A stretch of DNA of 64,000 bases, taken from the NCBI GenBank assembly GCA_031976225.1, contig DALYLQ010000001.1, positions 150,413-214,412 on the forward strand. Reading direction: 5' to 3'. This stretch comes from UBA10646 sp003456175 (GTDB taxonomy: Bacteria; Bacteroidota; Bacteroidia; Chitinophagales; Chitinophagaceae). Under the pieces are notes generated by a model. The model ran no database searches and had not been told where the DNA came from. It worked only from the letters and a program-made list of their open reading frames with translations. This document shows positions 46,546 to 55,997 of the stretch, piece after piece. Both the position numbers and the translations under genes were made by a program. Numbering within the stretch: position 1 is the first letter of the stretch; each line of letters starts with the position of its first letter.

Positions 46546-46560
46546 CCCTTACGGTAAATG
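46546..46560 (-). repeat. Dispersed hairpin element with extended outer complementarity
   Basis: CCCTTACGGTAAATG, 9 bp after the sulfatase stop. Together with the CATTT at 46541-46545 the outer arms CATTT/AAATG also pair, giving a longer hairpin. Confidence 0.8.
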
Positions 46561-46607
46561 ATGAATGTGGCATTATGATATTAGATGATGTGTTGTGCTT
46601 GCGATTA

Positions 46608-46622
46608 CATTTACCGTAAGGT
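46608..46622 (+). repeat. Dispersed hairpin element, 15-mer
   Basis: Exact consensus, inverted relative to the copy at 46546 (divergent pair), in the region before SusC. Confidence 0.85.
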
Positions 46623-46808
46623 ATTTCACTAGTATTTTAATAGCTGTTTGATATACAAATAGCCATCTTTCTTTATTATATATATACATTAAATTCTATA
46701 CTTTATTGAATTAATTATACCGCTTTTTTGAAGCGTACGTGTACCCAGCAAGTAAAATTTTATCTCTTATTTAGTATTCGATTTTTTTTACCATTTAAAA
46801 CTGAAACG

Positions 46809-49800
46809 ATGCTGCCACTCCGCAAAAGAGTTTTTCATTCATGGTATCTATTAGCATTATTCGTTTTGCTAGCCTCGCAAGTGTTTTCACAAGCTGTAGT
46901 TGTTAAAGGTGTTGTATTAAATGGAGCTGATAATACGCCTATTCAAGGTGTTACAGTAGTACAACAAGGTGCTAAAGGTGGTGTTACAACAGATGCAAAA
47001 GGGATGTTTAGTATTAATGTGTCTGGCGATAATGTAACGCTTGAGTTCAGCAATATTGGTTACAAAACTTTTACTACAAAATGGGATGGTTCTAAAAGTT
47101 TACAAATTCGATTAGAGCCATCGGTGAATTCATTACAAGATGTTGTTGTAGTTGGTTATGGCGTGCAAAAGAAAATTAACCAAACGGGTGCTACACAAAC
47201 AGTAAAGTTTGATGACGCTGTAAACCAGCCTGTAGCTAATTCTGGACAGTTAATGTATGGTAAGTTTGCCGGTGTACAATTAACACAAGCCAGTGGCTTA
47301 CCTGGTGCAGATGCTTCAAGCGTGTTGATTCGTGGTTTGGGCACTTTTGGTAATACCAATCCATTGGTGGTAATTGATAATATTCTTTATCAAGGCCTAG
47401 AAGTATTTAACAACTTAGCCCCTTCTGATATTGAAAGTATTTCTGTATTGAAAGATGCATCTGCTGGTGCTATTTATGGTGCTAGAGGTGCAAACGGTGT
47501 TATTATTGTTACTACTAAAAAAGGTAAAAGTGGCACCATGAGTGTGGTGTACAACAACTATTTTGGTTTTCAAGAAGTAACAGTAGTACCTCAATACTTA
47601 AATGCTATTGACTACGCTACACTGAAGAACGAAGCTGATATTAACAGAAATGGCCCTACGGCAGCATTACGTTATACACCTACAAATATTCAAGCAATTG
47701 CCGATGGTTCAAACCCTGATCAATATGCGAATACAAACTGGGCAAAAGCTATTTTGAAAACAGCGCCTATACAAAATCATTACATCGCATTTTCTGCAGG
47801 TAACGATAGAACAACGTATCGTGTATCGTTAGGTTATTTAACACAAGATGCTATTGTTAGAGGTAAGTTTAAATCTGAGCGTTATAACTTAGGTTTCAAT
47901 CTTAGCTCTAAGTTGAAAGATTGGCTTACCATCACCATTGTAGGTAATGCGTACTGGTCGAAGTTCAAAGGGCCAACTGGTGGTGCCGATGCCATTACAG
48001 GTGAAACTGGTATCATCAACCAGTTCCAACGTTCTGCACCAACAGTACCTGTTTATTATTCTAATGGCGATTATGGTATTGTAGATGGGTCTTACTTGTA
48101 TGCTACCAATGCTAGTTATCCTATCACGAACCCTATTCGTAAAGGCTACTTGGGTGATTATTCTCTTGATGAAATCAATTTTGCAAATCGTTTTGGTATT
48201 ACTGCAAATATTACAAAGGGTTTGTCTTTTGAAACAAGCGGAAGTTTCAACATATTCTACAATCAAGAATCTGATTTTACACCTAGAAATAGTACCGCAG
48301 ATTGGGCTGGCAATGTAATTGCAGCCAATCCACTCAATGTACTTAGAAATAGTACAGCGTTTAACTATCGCTTAATCAACGAGAATATCCTACGCTATAA
48401 CCATAAATTCAATGGTAAGCACGACTTATCTGTATTGCTTGGACATTCTATTCAGTACAACCGTAACGATGGTTTCAGTGGTTCTTTGAAAAACTTCCCT
48501 ACCGATGGTTTGCAAGAGTTTAATGCAGGTGGCGTTACTGAACCAAATGTTGGAGGTGGTGCATCTGAATCTGCCTTACAATCATTCTTCTCAAGAGTTA
48601 ATTATGCTTACGATGGCAAGTATTTGGTAGAACTTAACATGCGTAGAGATGGTTCTTCAAGATTTAGTCAAAAAAACCGTTATGGTAATTTCCCTTCACT
48701 TTCTGCTGGTTGGAGAATTAGTCAAGAAAAATTCATGCGTCGTATCAGTTGGTTAACTGATTTGAAGTTAAGAGCTAGCTGGGGTATTACTGGTAACGAT
48801 AATATTGCCGACTACTTATATGCTCAAACTTACAATGGAGGTTTAGACTACTTCTTAGGAAATAATATTGTTAGTGCTGTAGCAATTACCACATTAGCAA
48901 ATCCGAATGTAAAATGGGAAACCATTGAGCAATACGATATTGGTGTAGATGCTACTTTCTTTAACAATAAGCTTAGTGTTACTGCCGATTATTTTGAGCG
49001 TAGCAGTTATGATTTGTTATACAGCCGATTCCCTATTCCATCATCTATTGGTGTTACTAACCTTTCTGCAATTAATGCTGCTAGTATGATTAATAAGGGT
49101 GTAGAAGTAGTAGTTAACTACAGAGGTAATTTCAAAGATGTTAACTATAGTGTTGGTGGTAGTGTAAGTAAGTTTGCTGATAATAAAGTTACTAGTCTCG
49201 GCGATAGAGGTTTAGAGTCGATTGATGGTTTCTCTATCGTACGTTTAGGCTTGCCATTCAGAGCTTATTATGGTTATCAGGCCATTGGTATTTTTCAAAC
49301 AGCCGACGAAGTTACCAACTCGCCACAACAATTCAACAACCCCGCATTAACAAAACCAGGCGATATTAAGTACGCCGATTTATCAGGTCCTAATGGTAAG
49401 CCAGATGGATTAATTAATGCGTTTGATAGAACTGTTATTGGTAATCCTTATCCATCTTGGATTTACAACTTTAATACTAATCTTAACTACAAGGGTTTTG
49501 ATGTAAGCATTTTATTTGAGGGCATCGGTAATGTTGATCGTATTCTTTACGATAATGGGCAGCTACCTTTCGAAGGTGATAGAAACAACGTACTATCGTA
49601 TTGGATCAATCGTTGGACACCAACCAACCCATCTGCTACACTTCCACGATTAGGTGGTTACAGCAATGCTGAAATTTCATCTTTCTATATTCAGGATGCT
49701 TCTTATTTGCGACTTAGAAACCTTGAGTTAGGTTATTCATTACCAACATCTATAATCAAGCGTTTTAGTCTCACAAAGCTTCGTATTTACGCAAGTGGAC

Positions 49801-49922
49801 AAAACCTATTAACCTTCACGAAGTTGGAGAACTTTGATCCTGAAAGAGCAAGAGGCAGAGGTACCGATCAGAATGTTCCGCTATATAAAGTGTACACTTT
49901 TGGTTTAAATGTTAAATTCTAA
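46809..49922 (+). CDS. SusC/RagA-family TonB-dependent outer-membrane transporter
   Basis: The protein of about 1037 residues imports glycan oligosaccharides with the SusD partner, powered by TonB. After the signal peptide (YLLALFVLLASQVFSQ) come a carboxypeptidase-like domain (VVKGVVLNGADNTPIQGVTVV), a plug with the SusC signature (VLKDASAGAIYGARGANGVIIVTTKKG) and a 22-strand barrel region ending in YKVYTFGLNVKF. The ATG at 46809 sits correctly before the signal peptide; an upstream TTG at 46728 would add about 27 residues. SusD follows after 5 bp. Confidence 0.95.
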   Translation: MLPLRKRVFHSWYLLALFVLLASQVFSQAVVVKGVVLNGADNTPIQGVTVVQQGAKGGVTTDAKGMFSINVSGDNVTLEFSNIGYKTFTTKWDGSKSLQIRLEPSVNSLQDVVVVGYGVQKKINQTGATQTVKFDDAVNQPVANSGQLMYGKFAGVQLTQASGLPGADASSVLIRGLGTFGNTNPLVVIDNILYQGLEVFNNLAPSDIESISVLKDASAGAIYGARGANGVIIVTTKKGKSGTMSVVYNNYFGFQEVTVVPQYLNAIDYATLKNEADINRNGPTAALRYTPTNIQAIADGSNPDQYANTNWAKAILKTAPIQNHYIAFSAGNDRTTYRVSLGYLTQDAIVRGKFKSERYNLGFNLSSKLKDWLTITIVGNAYWSKFKGPTGGADAITGETGIINQFQRSAPTVPVYYSNGDYGIVDGSYLYATNASYPITNPIRKGYLGDYSLDEINFANRFGITANITKGLSFETSGSFNIFYNQESDFTPRNSTADWAGNVIAANPLNVLRNSTAFNYRLINENILRYNHKFNGKHDLSVLLGHSIQYNRNDGFSGSLKNFPTDGLQEFNAGGVTEPNVGGGASESALQSFFSRVNYAYDGKYLVELNMRRDGSSRFSQKNRYGNFPSLSAGWRISQEKFMRRISWLTDLKLRASWGITGNDNIADYLYAQTYNGGLDYFLGNNIVSAVAITTLANPNVKWETIEQYDIGVDATFFNNKLSVTADYFERSSYDLLYSRFPIPSSIGVTNLSAINAASMINKGVEVVVNYRGNFKDVNYSVGGSVSKFADNKVTSLGDRGLESIDGFSIVRLGLPFRAYYGYQAIGIFQTADEVTNSPQQFNNPALTKPGDIKYADLSGPNGKPDGLINAFDRTVIGNPYPSWIYNFNTNLNYKGFDVSILFEGIGNVDRILYDNGQLPFEGDRNNVLSYWINRWTPTNPSATLPRLGGYSNAEISSFYIQDASYLRLRNLELGYSLPTSIIKRFSLTKLRIYASGQNLLTFTKLENFDPERARGRGTDQNVPLYKVYTFGLNVKF

Positions 49923-49927
49923 TTAGC

Positions 49928-51469
49928 ATGAAAAAAATATTTATATTATTCATGGGTATTTCCTTCATTGGTTGTTCGAAGGAGTTCTTAGAAAAAGATT
50001 CGCTTACGCAAATAGCCGATGCCAATTTCTGGCAAACTGAGCAAGATGTTCAATTAGGTATTAATGGTGTATACGATGCACTGCAAGATAGAGCTTTGTA
50101 CAGTGGCAATCTAAATGCAACTGCTGGCCTACCTATGTACGATTGCTTAGGCGATAACTTACATAACAATTACAAGTGGGAAGGCCCGGGTAATTTTATG
50201 ATTGGCATTATTGATCCTACACATGCCATGTTTAGAACGCTATGGTCTGCTTCTTACAGAGGTATTGGTAGGGCTAACACAGCAATTGCCAATATCGAAA
50301 AAATGCCAGTAAGTGCTATTGGTCAAGATAAAAAGAATGGTTACTTAGGTCAGGCGTTATTCTTAAGAGCACTCTTTTATTTTAACCTTGCGGTATATTT
50401 TGAAGATGTTCCACTAATCACCAAAGTACAAGCGTTAGAAGATGCTTACGTACCTAAGAATACGTATCAAGAAGTAAGTGTACAAATCATTAAAGATTTG
50501 AATGATGCCGCTGCATTGTTACCTGTGAGTTATCCATCTACTCAATATGGTTATGCTACAAGAGGTGCAGCGCTTGGTTTGCTGGCACGCTTCCACATGT
50601 ATAACAAAAATTATCAGGGCGCATTAGATGCAACTTCAAGCTTACTTTCACTAGGTTATTCTTTGAATCCTTCTTATGCTCAGTTGTTCACGGAACAAGG
50701 TGAATTGTCACGCGAAATTGTATTTTCCGTAAGGTTCAATCAAGATGTATCGAATAATGGCGAAACATTTTCTGCAACATTTTTAGGTGCTCCTAAAATT
50801 GATCAGAACCCAATGCCCAATATGGTGAGAGAATACAATTGTACCGATGGTCGTCCGATTACAACTTCACCATTGTACAATGCTAATAATCCTAAAGCCA
50901 ACCGCGACCCACGCTTAGCTGCTTCAGTATTTTTTAGAAATGATATTTTTCTTACAGATTTAAATCGTGCTTTCACAGGAAATACACCTACTACTTTTGG
51001 TTTAAGAAAGTATGCCAGAACATCTTCTGTTTCTGGAACTGGTATCCAAGCGTTTAATCCTGGTGGGCAAGATTTTATTGTGATTCGTTATGCTGATATT
51101 TTATTAATGCGTGCAGAAGCATTGATAGAGTTGGGCCAATTAACGCCAGAGGTATACAACTTGATCAACCAGGTACGTTCAAGAGTTAGCATGCCTACAG
51201 TACAATCTGTAGAAGGTGCAAGTTTAAGTCAGGCAGCACTGCGTGATGTGCTTCGTAAAGAAAGACGAGTAGAACTTGCTTTCGAAGGTTTGCGTTATTT
51301 TGATTTAAAGCGTTGGGGACAAGTTCAAAATGCATTCAATACAGCTCGTTTAGATAACGTTGCTAACTACGCAGTAATATACTTGCCAGGTAAGGCAGAA
51401 GTATTCCCAATACCATTAGACGAGTTAAACGTTAACTCAAAGTTAGTACAACACCCAGCATGGCAATAG
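49928..51469 (+). CDS. SusD/RagB-family glycan-binding lipoprotein
   Basis: The 513-residue surface lipoprotein caps the SusC transporter and binds glycans. It has a lipobox (GISFIGCSKEFLEK, Cys near 16), the N-terminal NFWQTEQDVQLGINGVYDAL block, TPR-like helices and the C-terminal LRKERRVELAFEGLRYFDLKRWG motif. A strong terminator follows 25 bp after the stop, so SusC-SusD appear to form their own transcription unit. The element at 50002-50014 has a GC-GTAA-GC core and encodes part of LTQIA. Confidence 0.95.
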   Translation: MKKIFILFMGISFIGCSKEFLEKDSLTQIADANFWQTEQDVQLGINGVYDALQDRALYSGNLNATAGLPMYDCLGDNLHNNYKWEGPGNFMIGIIDPTHAMFRTLWSASYRGIGRANTAIANIEKMPVSAIGQDKKNGYLGQALFLRALFYFNLAVYFEDVPLITKVQALEDAYVPKNTYQEVSVQIIKDLNDAAALLPVSYPSTQYGYATRGAALGLLARFHMYNKNYQGALDATSSLLSLGYSLNPSYAQLFTEQGELSREIVFSVRFNQDVSNNGETFSATFLGAPKIDQNPMPNMVREYNCTDGRPITTSPLYNANNPKANRDPRLAASVFFRNDIFLTDLNRAFTGNTPTTFGLRKYARTSSVSGTGIQAFNPGGQDFIVIRYADILLMRAEALIELGQLTPEVYNLINQVRSRVSMPTVQSVEGASLSQAALRDVLRKERRVELAFEGLRYFDLKRWGQVQNAFNTARLDNVANYAVIYLPGKAEVFPIPLDELNVNSKLVQHPAWQ

Positions 51470-51493
51470 CAGATGTGCATTGTTACTAATTAT

Positions 51494-51536
51494 AGCAACC
51501 AACTAATACATTTTTGTAAAAGTTGGTTGCTTTTTT
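51494..51536 (+). terminator. Rho-independent terminator after susD
   Basis: The 11-bp arms AGCAACCAACT / AGTTGGTTGCT with a 16-nt loop are followed by six Ts. Confidence 0.88.
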
Positions 51537-51577
51537 ATCGCTACTAATACTCAATGAGTGTGAGAATAAAAGACATA

Positions 51578-51596
51578 TTTACCCCCTATTTTTAAA
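51578..51596 (+). promoter_or_regulatory. C5 motif, candidate regulator site
   Basis: TTTACCCCCTATTTTTAAA, about 120 bp before the galK start codon and 42 bp after the susD terminator. Confidence 0.4.
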
Positions 51597-51702
51597 TATA
51601 ACCATAGTAGTAATATCGCACTCAAATATGTACTTTCATTCACCGTAGCATACGATTGCTTTTTGTTGCTATCGCAAGTATTTACAAGACAACAACATAT
51701 TA

Positions 51703-52878
51703 ATGTCAACATATCCGAAAGAGATATTACAAACTTATACCACAGTTTTTGGTACTACAACAAAGCCTGTAATTGTTCGTTCGCCTGGGCGTATTAATAT
51801 TATTGGCGAGCATACCGATTATAATGAGGGCTTTGTATTACCAGGTGCTATAGATAAAGCAGCATACTTGATTGTAGCGCTTAGAGATGATGATGAAATT
51901 CATTTGGTAGCTCAAGATTTGAATGAAGAGTACCGCACTTACGTAAATGATATTGCACCTACAATAAACACAAGTTGGCCCAACTATATACTTGGGGCAG
52001 TTGCACAGTTTAAAAAACTTGGTATTGCGTTAAAAGGGTTTAATGCAGTATTGCAAAGCGATGTACCTATTGGGGCTGGGCTATCATCATCTGCTGCGGT
52101 AGAGTGTGCTACAGTATTTGCATTAAATCATTTATACAATACACAGCTAGATCGTATTGCCATGGTGAAAATGGCACAGAGGGCCGAGCATGAATATGCT
52201 GGTGTGATGTGCGGCATCATGGATCAGTTTGCTTCTATGATGGGTAAGCAAGATCATCTGATAAAGCTCGATTGTAAAACATTGGAATACACCTATGTGC
52301 CTTTCAAGCTAGAGGGTATGAAGCTACTTTTGTTGAATACCAATGTTAAACATTCTTTGGCCTCTTCTGCTTACAATGATCGACGTAATGAATGCAGTAC
52401 TGCCGTAGCGATGGTAGCAAAACATCAACCCAATGTTAGTTCATTGCGTGATGTAAGCGAAGCAATGTTAGATGCGTACGTAAAGCCTTACGATACTTTA
52501 ATAGATATGCGAAGCCGATTTGTTGTACAAGAAATACAGCGCTTGGTAGATGCTTGCAACCATTTAAATCATAACGATATCGCAGCACTTGGTAGTAAAA
52601 TGTTTGCAACACACTATGGCTTATCAAATATGTATGCTGTAAGTTGTAAAGAATTAGATTGGTTGGTAGATCATGTGAAAGATAATACCAATGTAATTGG
52701 TGCAAGAATGATGGGTGGAGGCTTTGGTGGTTGTACAATCAACATTATTAAAGAAGAGGCGATTGTCCCATTATTAGAGGCATTACAGCCTGCTTATGAA
52801 AGTGCTATGCAATTGCCACTTACAAGTTATGTCGTATCCATTGATCAGGGAACTTCTTTAATAGAAACATATGTTTGA
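51703..52878 (+). CDS. galK: Galactokinase
   Basis: The 391-residue GHMP kinase phosphorylates galactose with ATP. The signatures are PGRINIIGEHTDYNEGFVLP (galactokinase signature), GAGLSSSAAVECA (ATP-binding, near residue 128) and GARMMGGGFGGCTI. It is cytoplasmic and opens the Leloir pathway. The galT start overlaps its end by 8 bp, so the two genes are translationally coupled. Presence beside SusC/D and sulfatases indicates galactose release from the target glycan. The 13-mer element at 51937-51949 encodes TYVND. Confidence 0.96.
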   Translation: MSTYPKEILQTYTTVFGTTTKPVIVRSPGRINIIGEHTDYNEGFVLPGAIDKAAYLIVALRDDDEIHLVAQDLNEEYRTYVNDIAPTINTSWPNYILGAVAQFKKLGIALKGFNAVLQSDVPIGAGLSSSAAVECATVFALNHLYNTQLDRIAMVKMAQRAEHEYAGVMCGIMDQFASMMGKQDHLIKLDCKTLEYTYVPFKLEGMKLLLLNTNVKHSLASSAYNDRRNECSTAVAMVAKHQPNVSSLRDVSEAMLDAYVKPYDTLIDMRSRFVVQEIQRLVDACNHLNHNDIAALGSKMFATHYGLSNMYAVSCKELDWLVDHVKDNTNVIGARMMGGGFGGCTINIIKEEAIVPLLEALQPAYESAMQLPLTSYVVSIDQGTSLIETYV

Positions 52879-53911
52879 TTATAAAGAGCATACACATACA
52901 CGATACAATATTTTAACAGGCGAATGGATTCTGGTATCGCCACACCGCATGAAGCGACCCTGGCAGGGTAAGGTTGAAGCACCAACAACGGCTCCTTCAG
53001 TAGCGTACGATGCTAGCTGTTATTTATGTCCTGGTAACAAACGTGCCGATGGAAGTGTGAATCCAAACTATCAAGGGCCTTACGCTTTTATCAATGATTT
53101 CTCGGCATTGTTGACCACCACGCCTAGTGGTGCATTCGTAGAGGGCGACTTGCTAATTGCAAAAAGCGAGCAAGGTATTTGTAAGGTGATATGCTTTTCA
53201 CCGCAACACAATTTAACACTACCTAAAATGTCTGATGAAGCCATTGAGTCAGTGGTTGATTTATGGCAATCAGAGTTTCAAACATTAGCTGCAAATCCTA
53301 CTATCAAATACATCCAAATTTTTGAGAACAAAGGTGATATTATGGGATGCAGTAATCCGCATCCGCACGGACAAATTTGGGCATCGTCTAGTATTCCGCT
53401 TGAATTAGTTAAAGAAACTGCACAACAAGAAAAGTATTTCGCCACACATGGTGTTAGCTTGCTATCGGCATATCTTTCATTAGAATTAGCCAAGCAAGAA
53501 CGCATTATTATTGAGAACAAATACTTTGTTGCATTAGTTCCCTTTTGGGCAGTGTGGCCTTACGAAACCATGATTGTAAGTAAGCGACACATACAACACA
53601 TCGGTCAGTTTTCTAGTGCAGAAAAAGTGGCGTTAGCTGCAATACTAAAATCACTTACCATGGTGTATGATGATTTATTTCAAGTGTCATTTCCTTATTC
53701 TGCCGGCATGCATCAAGCTCCCGTGAACGATGGTGAGCATGCAGCATGGCATTGGCACATGCATTTTTACCCGCCTTTATTGAGAAGTGCTACTGTGAAA
53801 AAGTTTATGGTAGGTTATGAAATGCTAGCTAATCCACAACGCGATATTACTCCAGAAACTGCTGCACAAGAACTGCGTTCATTAGTAACAGAAGCCACGG
53901 CTGTATTGTAG
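52871..53911 (+). CDS. galT: Galactose-1-phosphate uridylyltransferase
   Basis: The 346-residue enzyme exchanges UMP between UDP-glucose and galactose-1-phosphate. The active site is NPHPHGQIWAS with His166, the residue expected to carry the uridylyl intermediate. A Cys pair (CYLCPGNKR) fits the metal site. It overlaps galK by 8 bp. galE and galM are not in the window. Downstream lie two inverted dispersed elements and then a symporter. Confidence 0.95.
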   Translation: MFDYKEHTHTRYNILTGEWILVSPHRMKRPWQGKVEAPTTAPSVAYDASCYLCPGNKRADGSVNPNYQGPYAFINDFSALLTTTPSGAFVEGDLLIAKSEQGICKVICFSPQHNLTLPKMSDEAIESVVDLWQSEFQTLAANPTIKYIQIFENKGDIMGCSNPHPHGQIWASSSIPLELVKETAQQEKYFATHGVSLLSAYLSLELAKQERIIIENKYFVALVPFWAVWPYETMIVSKRHIQHIGQFSSAEKVALAAILKSLTMVYDDLFQVSFPYSAGMHQAPVNDGEHAAWHWHMHFYPPLLRSATVKKFMVGYEMLANPQRDITPETAAQELRSLVTEATAVL

Positions 53912-53925
53912 CAACTAACAATCAT

Positions 53926-53938
53926 CATTTACGTAAGT
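53926..53938 (+). repeat. Dispersed hairpin element, 13-mer form
   Basis: CATTTACGTAAGT, 14 bp after the galT stop; convergent with the 15-mer at 53993. Confidence 0.8.
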
Positions 53939-53954
53939 AAAATTTAAAAACAAA

Positions 53955-53970
53955 TACCCTCCTACTATCT
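53955..53970 (+). promoter_or_regulatory. Weaker C-rich motif before the symporter
   Basis: TACCCTCCTACTATCT, about 120 bp before the symporter start. The C run is broken, so support is lower than at 40187 and 51578. Confidence 0.25.
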
Positions 53971-53992
53971 ATTCACTTGTATCATGTAAGTA

Positions 53993-54007
53993 ACCTTACG
54001 GTAAATG
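53993..54007 (-). repeat. Dispersed hairpin element, 15-mer
   Basis: ACCTTACGGTAAATG between galT and the symporter. Together with 53926 it shows the 13- and 15-mer forms sharing one intergenic gap. Confidence 0.85.
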
Positions 54008-54077
54008 ATGTTTCGCAATCATCACTGCTTTTGCTTCGCATGTACAGCACGAATGTTCAAAACCTAAAAGCTGCAAT

Positions 54078-55730
54078 ATGAAATTACAACTGATTGATTA
54101 TCTGGTGATTATCATTTACTTCTTATTTGTGGTAACCATCGGTTATGTATTAAAAAGGAAAATTAAAACGGGAAATGATTTTTTGATGAGTAACAGAAGT
54201 ATTCCTTTGTGGATTACTTCACTTGCTTTTATCTCTGCCAATCTTGGTGCACAAGAAGTATTGGGCATGGCAGCAAGTGGTGCGAAATATGGCTTTTATA
54301 CAGCACATTTTTATTGGCTAGGTGCAGCATTAGCTATGATTTTTCTAGGTATTTATATGATGCCTTTTTATTATGGAAGTAAAGCAAGATCGGTACCAGA
54401 ATACTTGGCATTACGCTACGATGAAAAAACAAGAGGTTTCAATGCAATCACATTTGCAGTAATGACGGTATTCTCATCGGGTATTTCGTTATACGCACTA
54501 GCCATGCTATTAAACATCATTTTAGGTTGGGATTTCAACGTGTCTGTATTTGCTGCTGCTGGTATTGTATTGGTTTATACTTACTTGGGAGGCTTAACAA
54601 GTGCAGTTTACAACGAGGTGTTACAATTCTTCTTAATTGTATTAGGCATAGCACCACTGGTAATACTTGGCTTAATAAAAGCAGGCGGTTGGGAAGGTAT
54701 TGTGAACAATGTAGACCCTGCTAAACTGCATGTATGGAAGGGTATGGCAAAAGCATCTACAAACCCAATGGGTGTGGATGCGTTTAGTATGGTATTTGGC
54801 TTAGGATTTGTGCTAGCATTTGGTTATTGGTGTACAGATTTTTTAGTAGTACAACGAGCAATGATTTCAAGAAACCTAAACGAGGCACAACGTACACCTA
54901 TCATTGCGAGTATACCAAAACTATTCATGCCGGCTATAGTAATACTACCAGGTATTATTTTATTGGCGCTACAAAGCCAAATGGATGGTTTTGATTTACC
55001 AAAGAATGCAAACGGTGAAACAGATTACAATATGACATTACCAGTATTGCTTTCGCAGTTATATCCTAATGGTATATTGGGTGTAGGTATTACAGCGTTG
55101 ATTGCTTCATTCATGAGTGGCATGGCTGGTAATGTTACAGCATTCAATACGGTATTTACATTTGATATTTATCAATCATACATTAAAAGGGATGCTTCCG
55201 AAAAGCATTACCTGTATGTTGGCAAGTTCACCACGATTGCTGGTATCTTAATATCTATAGCAACGGCTTACGTAGCTAAAAGCTTCAACAGTATCATGGA
55301 TTTGTTACAGCTTGTTTTCAGTTTTGTAAATGCACCTTTATTCGCAACATTCTTCTTGGGTATGTTCTGGAAGAGAACAACAGCCAATGGAGCCTTCTAT
55401 GGCTTGCTCAGTGGTACGGCTGCCGCCGCACTTACGCACGGGCTTACGACAGCAGAAGGTAAAGGTGCGTGGTTAGCTAATGTGCATACATTTTATTCAG
55501 GCACAAGTCAGGCATTCAATATTGCGTGGATTTCTTTCTCTGTATGTTTTATTGTTACGGTTTTACTCAGTTTTGTTACAAAGCCTAAAGATGAAAGTAG
55601 TCTTGTCGGCTTGGTATACAGTTTAACACCAAAGCAAATAGATGCCGCTAAGGTGTGGTATAAGAATCCACTTATTTTAGGTATTATTATTCTGTTAGCT
55701 ACGCTACTTCTTAACATTATTTTCTACTAG
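54078..55730 (+). CDS. Sodium/solute symporter (SSS family), probable sugar importer
   Basis: The 550-residue inner-membrane protein has about 13-14 hydrophobic segments in the LeuT-like arrangement of SSS transporters. Family features include LIDYLVIIIYFLFVVTIGY at the start, SNRSIPLWITSLAFISANLGAQEVLG (shown here as SNRSIPLWIT and SLAFISANLGAQEVLG), GGLTSAVYNEVLQFF and SFMSGMAGNVTAFNTVF. With galK-galT just upstream, galactose is the likely substrate, but the sequence does not prove it. The ATG at 54078 directly precedes the first helix. A small membrane-protein gene follows after 15 bp. Confidence 0.88.
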   Translation: MKLQLIDYLVIIIYFLFVVTIGYVLKRKIKTGNDFLMSNRSIPLWITSLAFISANLGAQEVLGMAASGAKYGFYTAHFYWLGAALAMIFLGIYMMPFYYGSKARSVPEYLALRYDEKTRGFNAITFAVMTVFSSGISLYALAMLLNIILGWDFNVSVFAAAGIVLVYTYLGGLTSAVYNEVLQFFLIVLGIAPLVILGLIKAGGWEGIVNNVDPAKLHVWKGMAKASTNPMGVDAFSMVFGLGFVLAFGYWCTDFLVVQRAMISRNLNEAQRTPIIASIPKLFMPAIVILPGIILLALQSQMDGFDLPKNANGETDYNMTLPVLLSQLYPNGILGVGITALIASFMSGMAGNVTAFNTVFTFDIYQSYIKRDASEKHYLYVGKFTTIAGILISIATAYVAKSFNSIMDLLQLVFSFVNAPLFATFFLGMFWKRTTANGAFYGLLSGTAAAALTHGLTTAEGKGAWLANVHTFYSGTSQAFNIAWISFSVCFIVTVLLSFVTKPKDESSLVGLVYSLTPKQIDAAKVWYKNPLILGIIILLATLLLNIIFY

Positions 55731-55745
55731 TAAATTGTAATCAAT

Positions 55746-55943
55746 ATGAATAAGTTGTTTGACCTAAGATTTGTAATCGGACTTTTCTTTACTATAGTTG
55801 GCCTATTACTAGTAGGATACCATTTTTTTGCTAGTGTGAATATTGCTCAAGCAGTGAACTTATGGTGTGGTATTGTATTTTCTTGCTTTGGTATTTTTAT
55901 GGTAATATTATCGTACAAACAAGTTTTAGTAGAGGATGAGTAA
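55746..55943 (+). CDS. Small membrane protein, two helices (65 aa)
   Basis: Not recognised. The 65-residue protein has two hydrophobic segments (FVIGLFFTIVGLLLVGYHFF and VNLWCGIVFSCFGIFMVIL) and an acidic tail (VLVEDE). It starts 15 bp after the symporter stop, so it is likely co-transcribed and may be a transporter accessory subunit. No catalytic residues are visible. Confidence 0.65.
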   Translation: MNKLFDLRFVIGLFFTIVGLLLVGYHFFASVNIAQAVNLWCGIVFSCFGIFMVILSYKQVLVEDE

Positions 55944-55997
55944 TCCTTTGTGCTATTTGTTTGTTGAAGTACTACCTCATTATAATGCTATAAAAGT

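Noticed and set aside
46625..46670. TAGCTGTTTG / CAAATAGCCA as a terminator before SusC
   Set aside because: The arms match at only 8 of 10 positions and no clear T tract follows at the right place.
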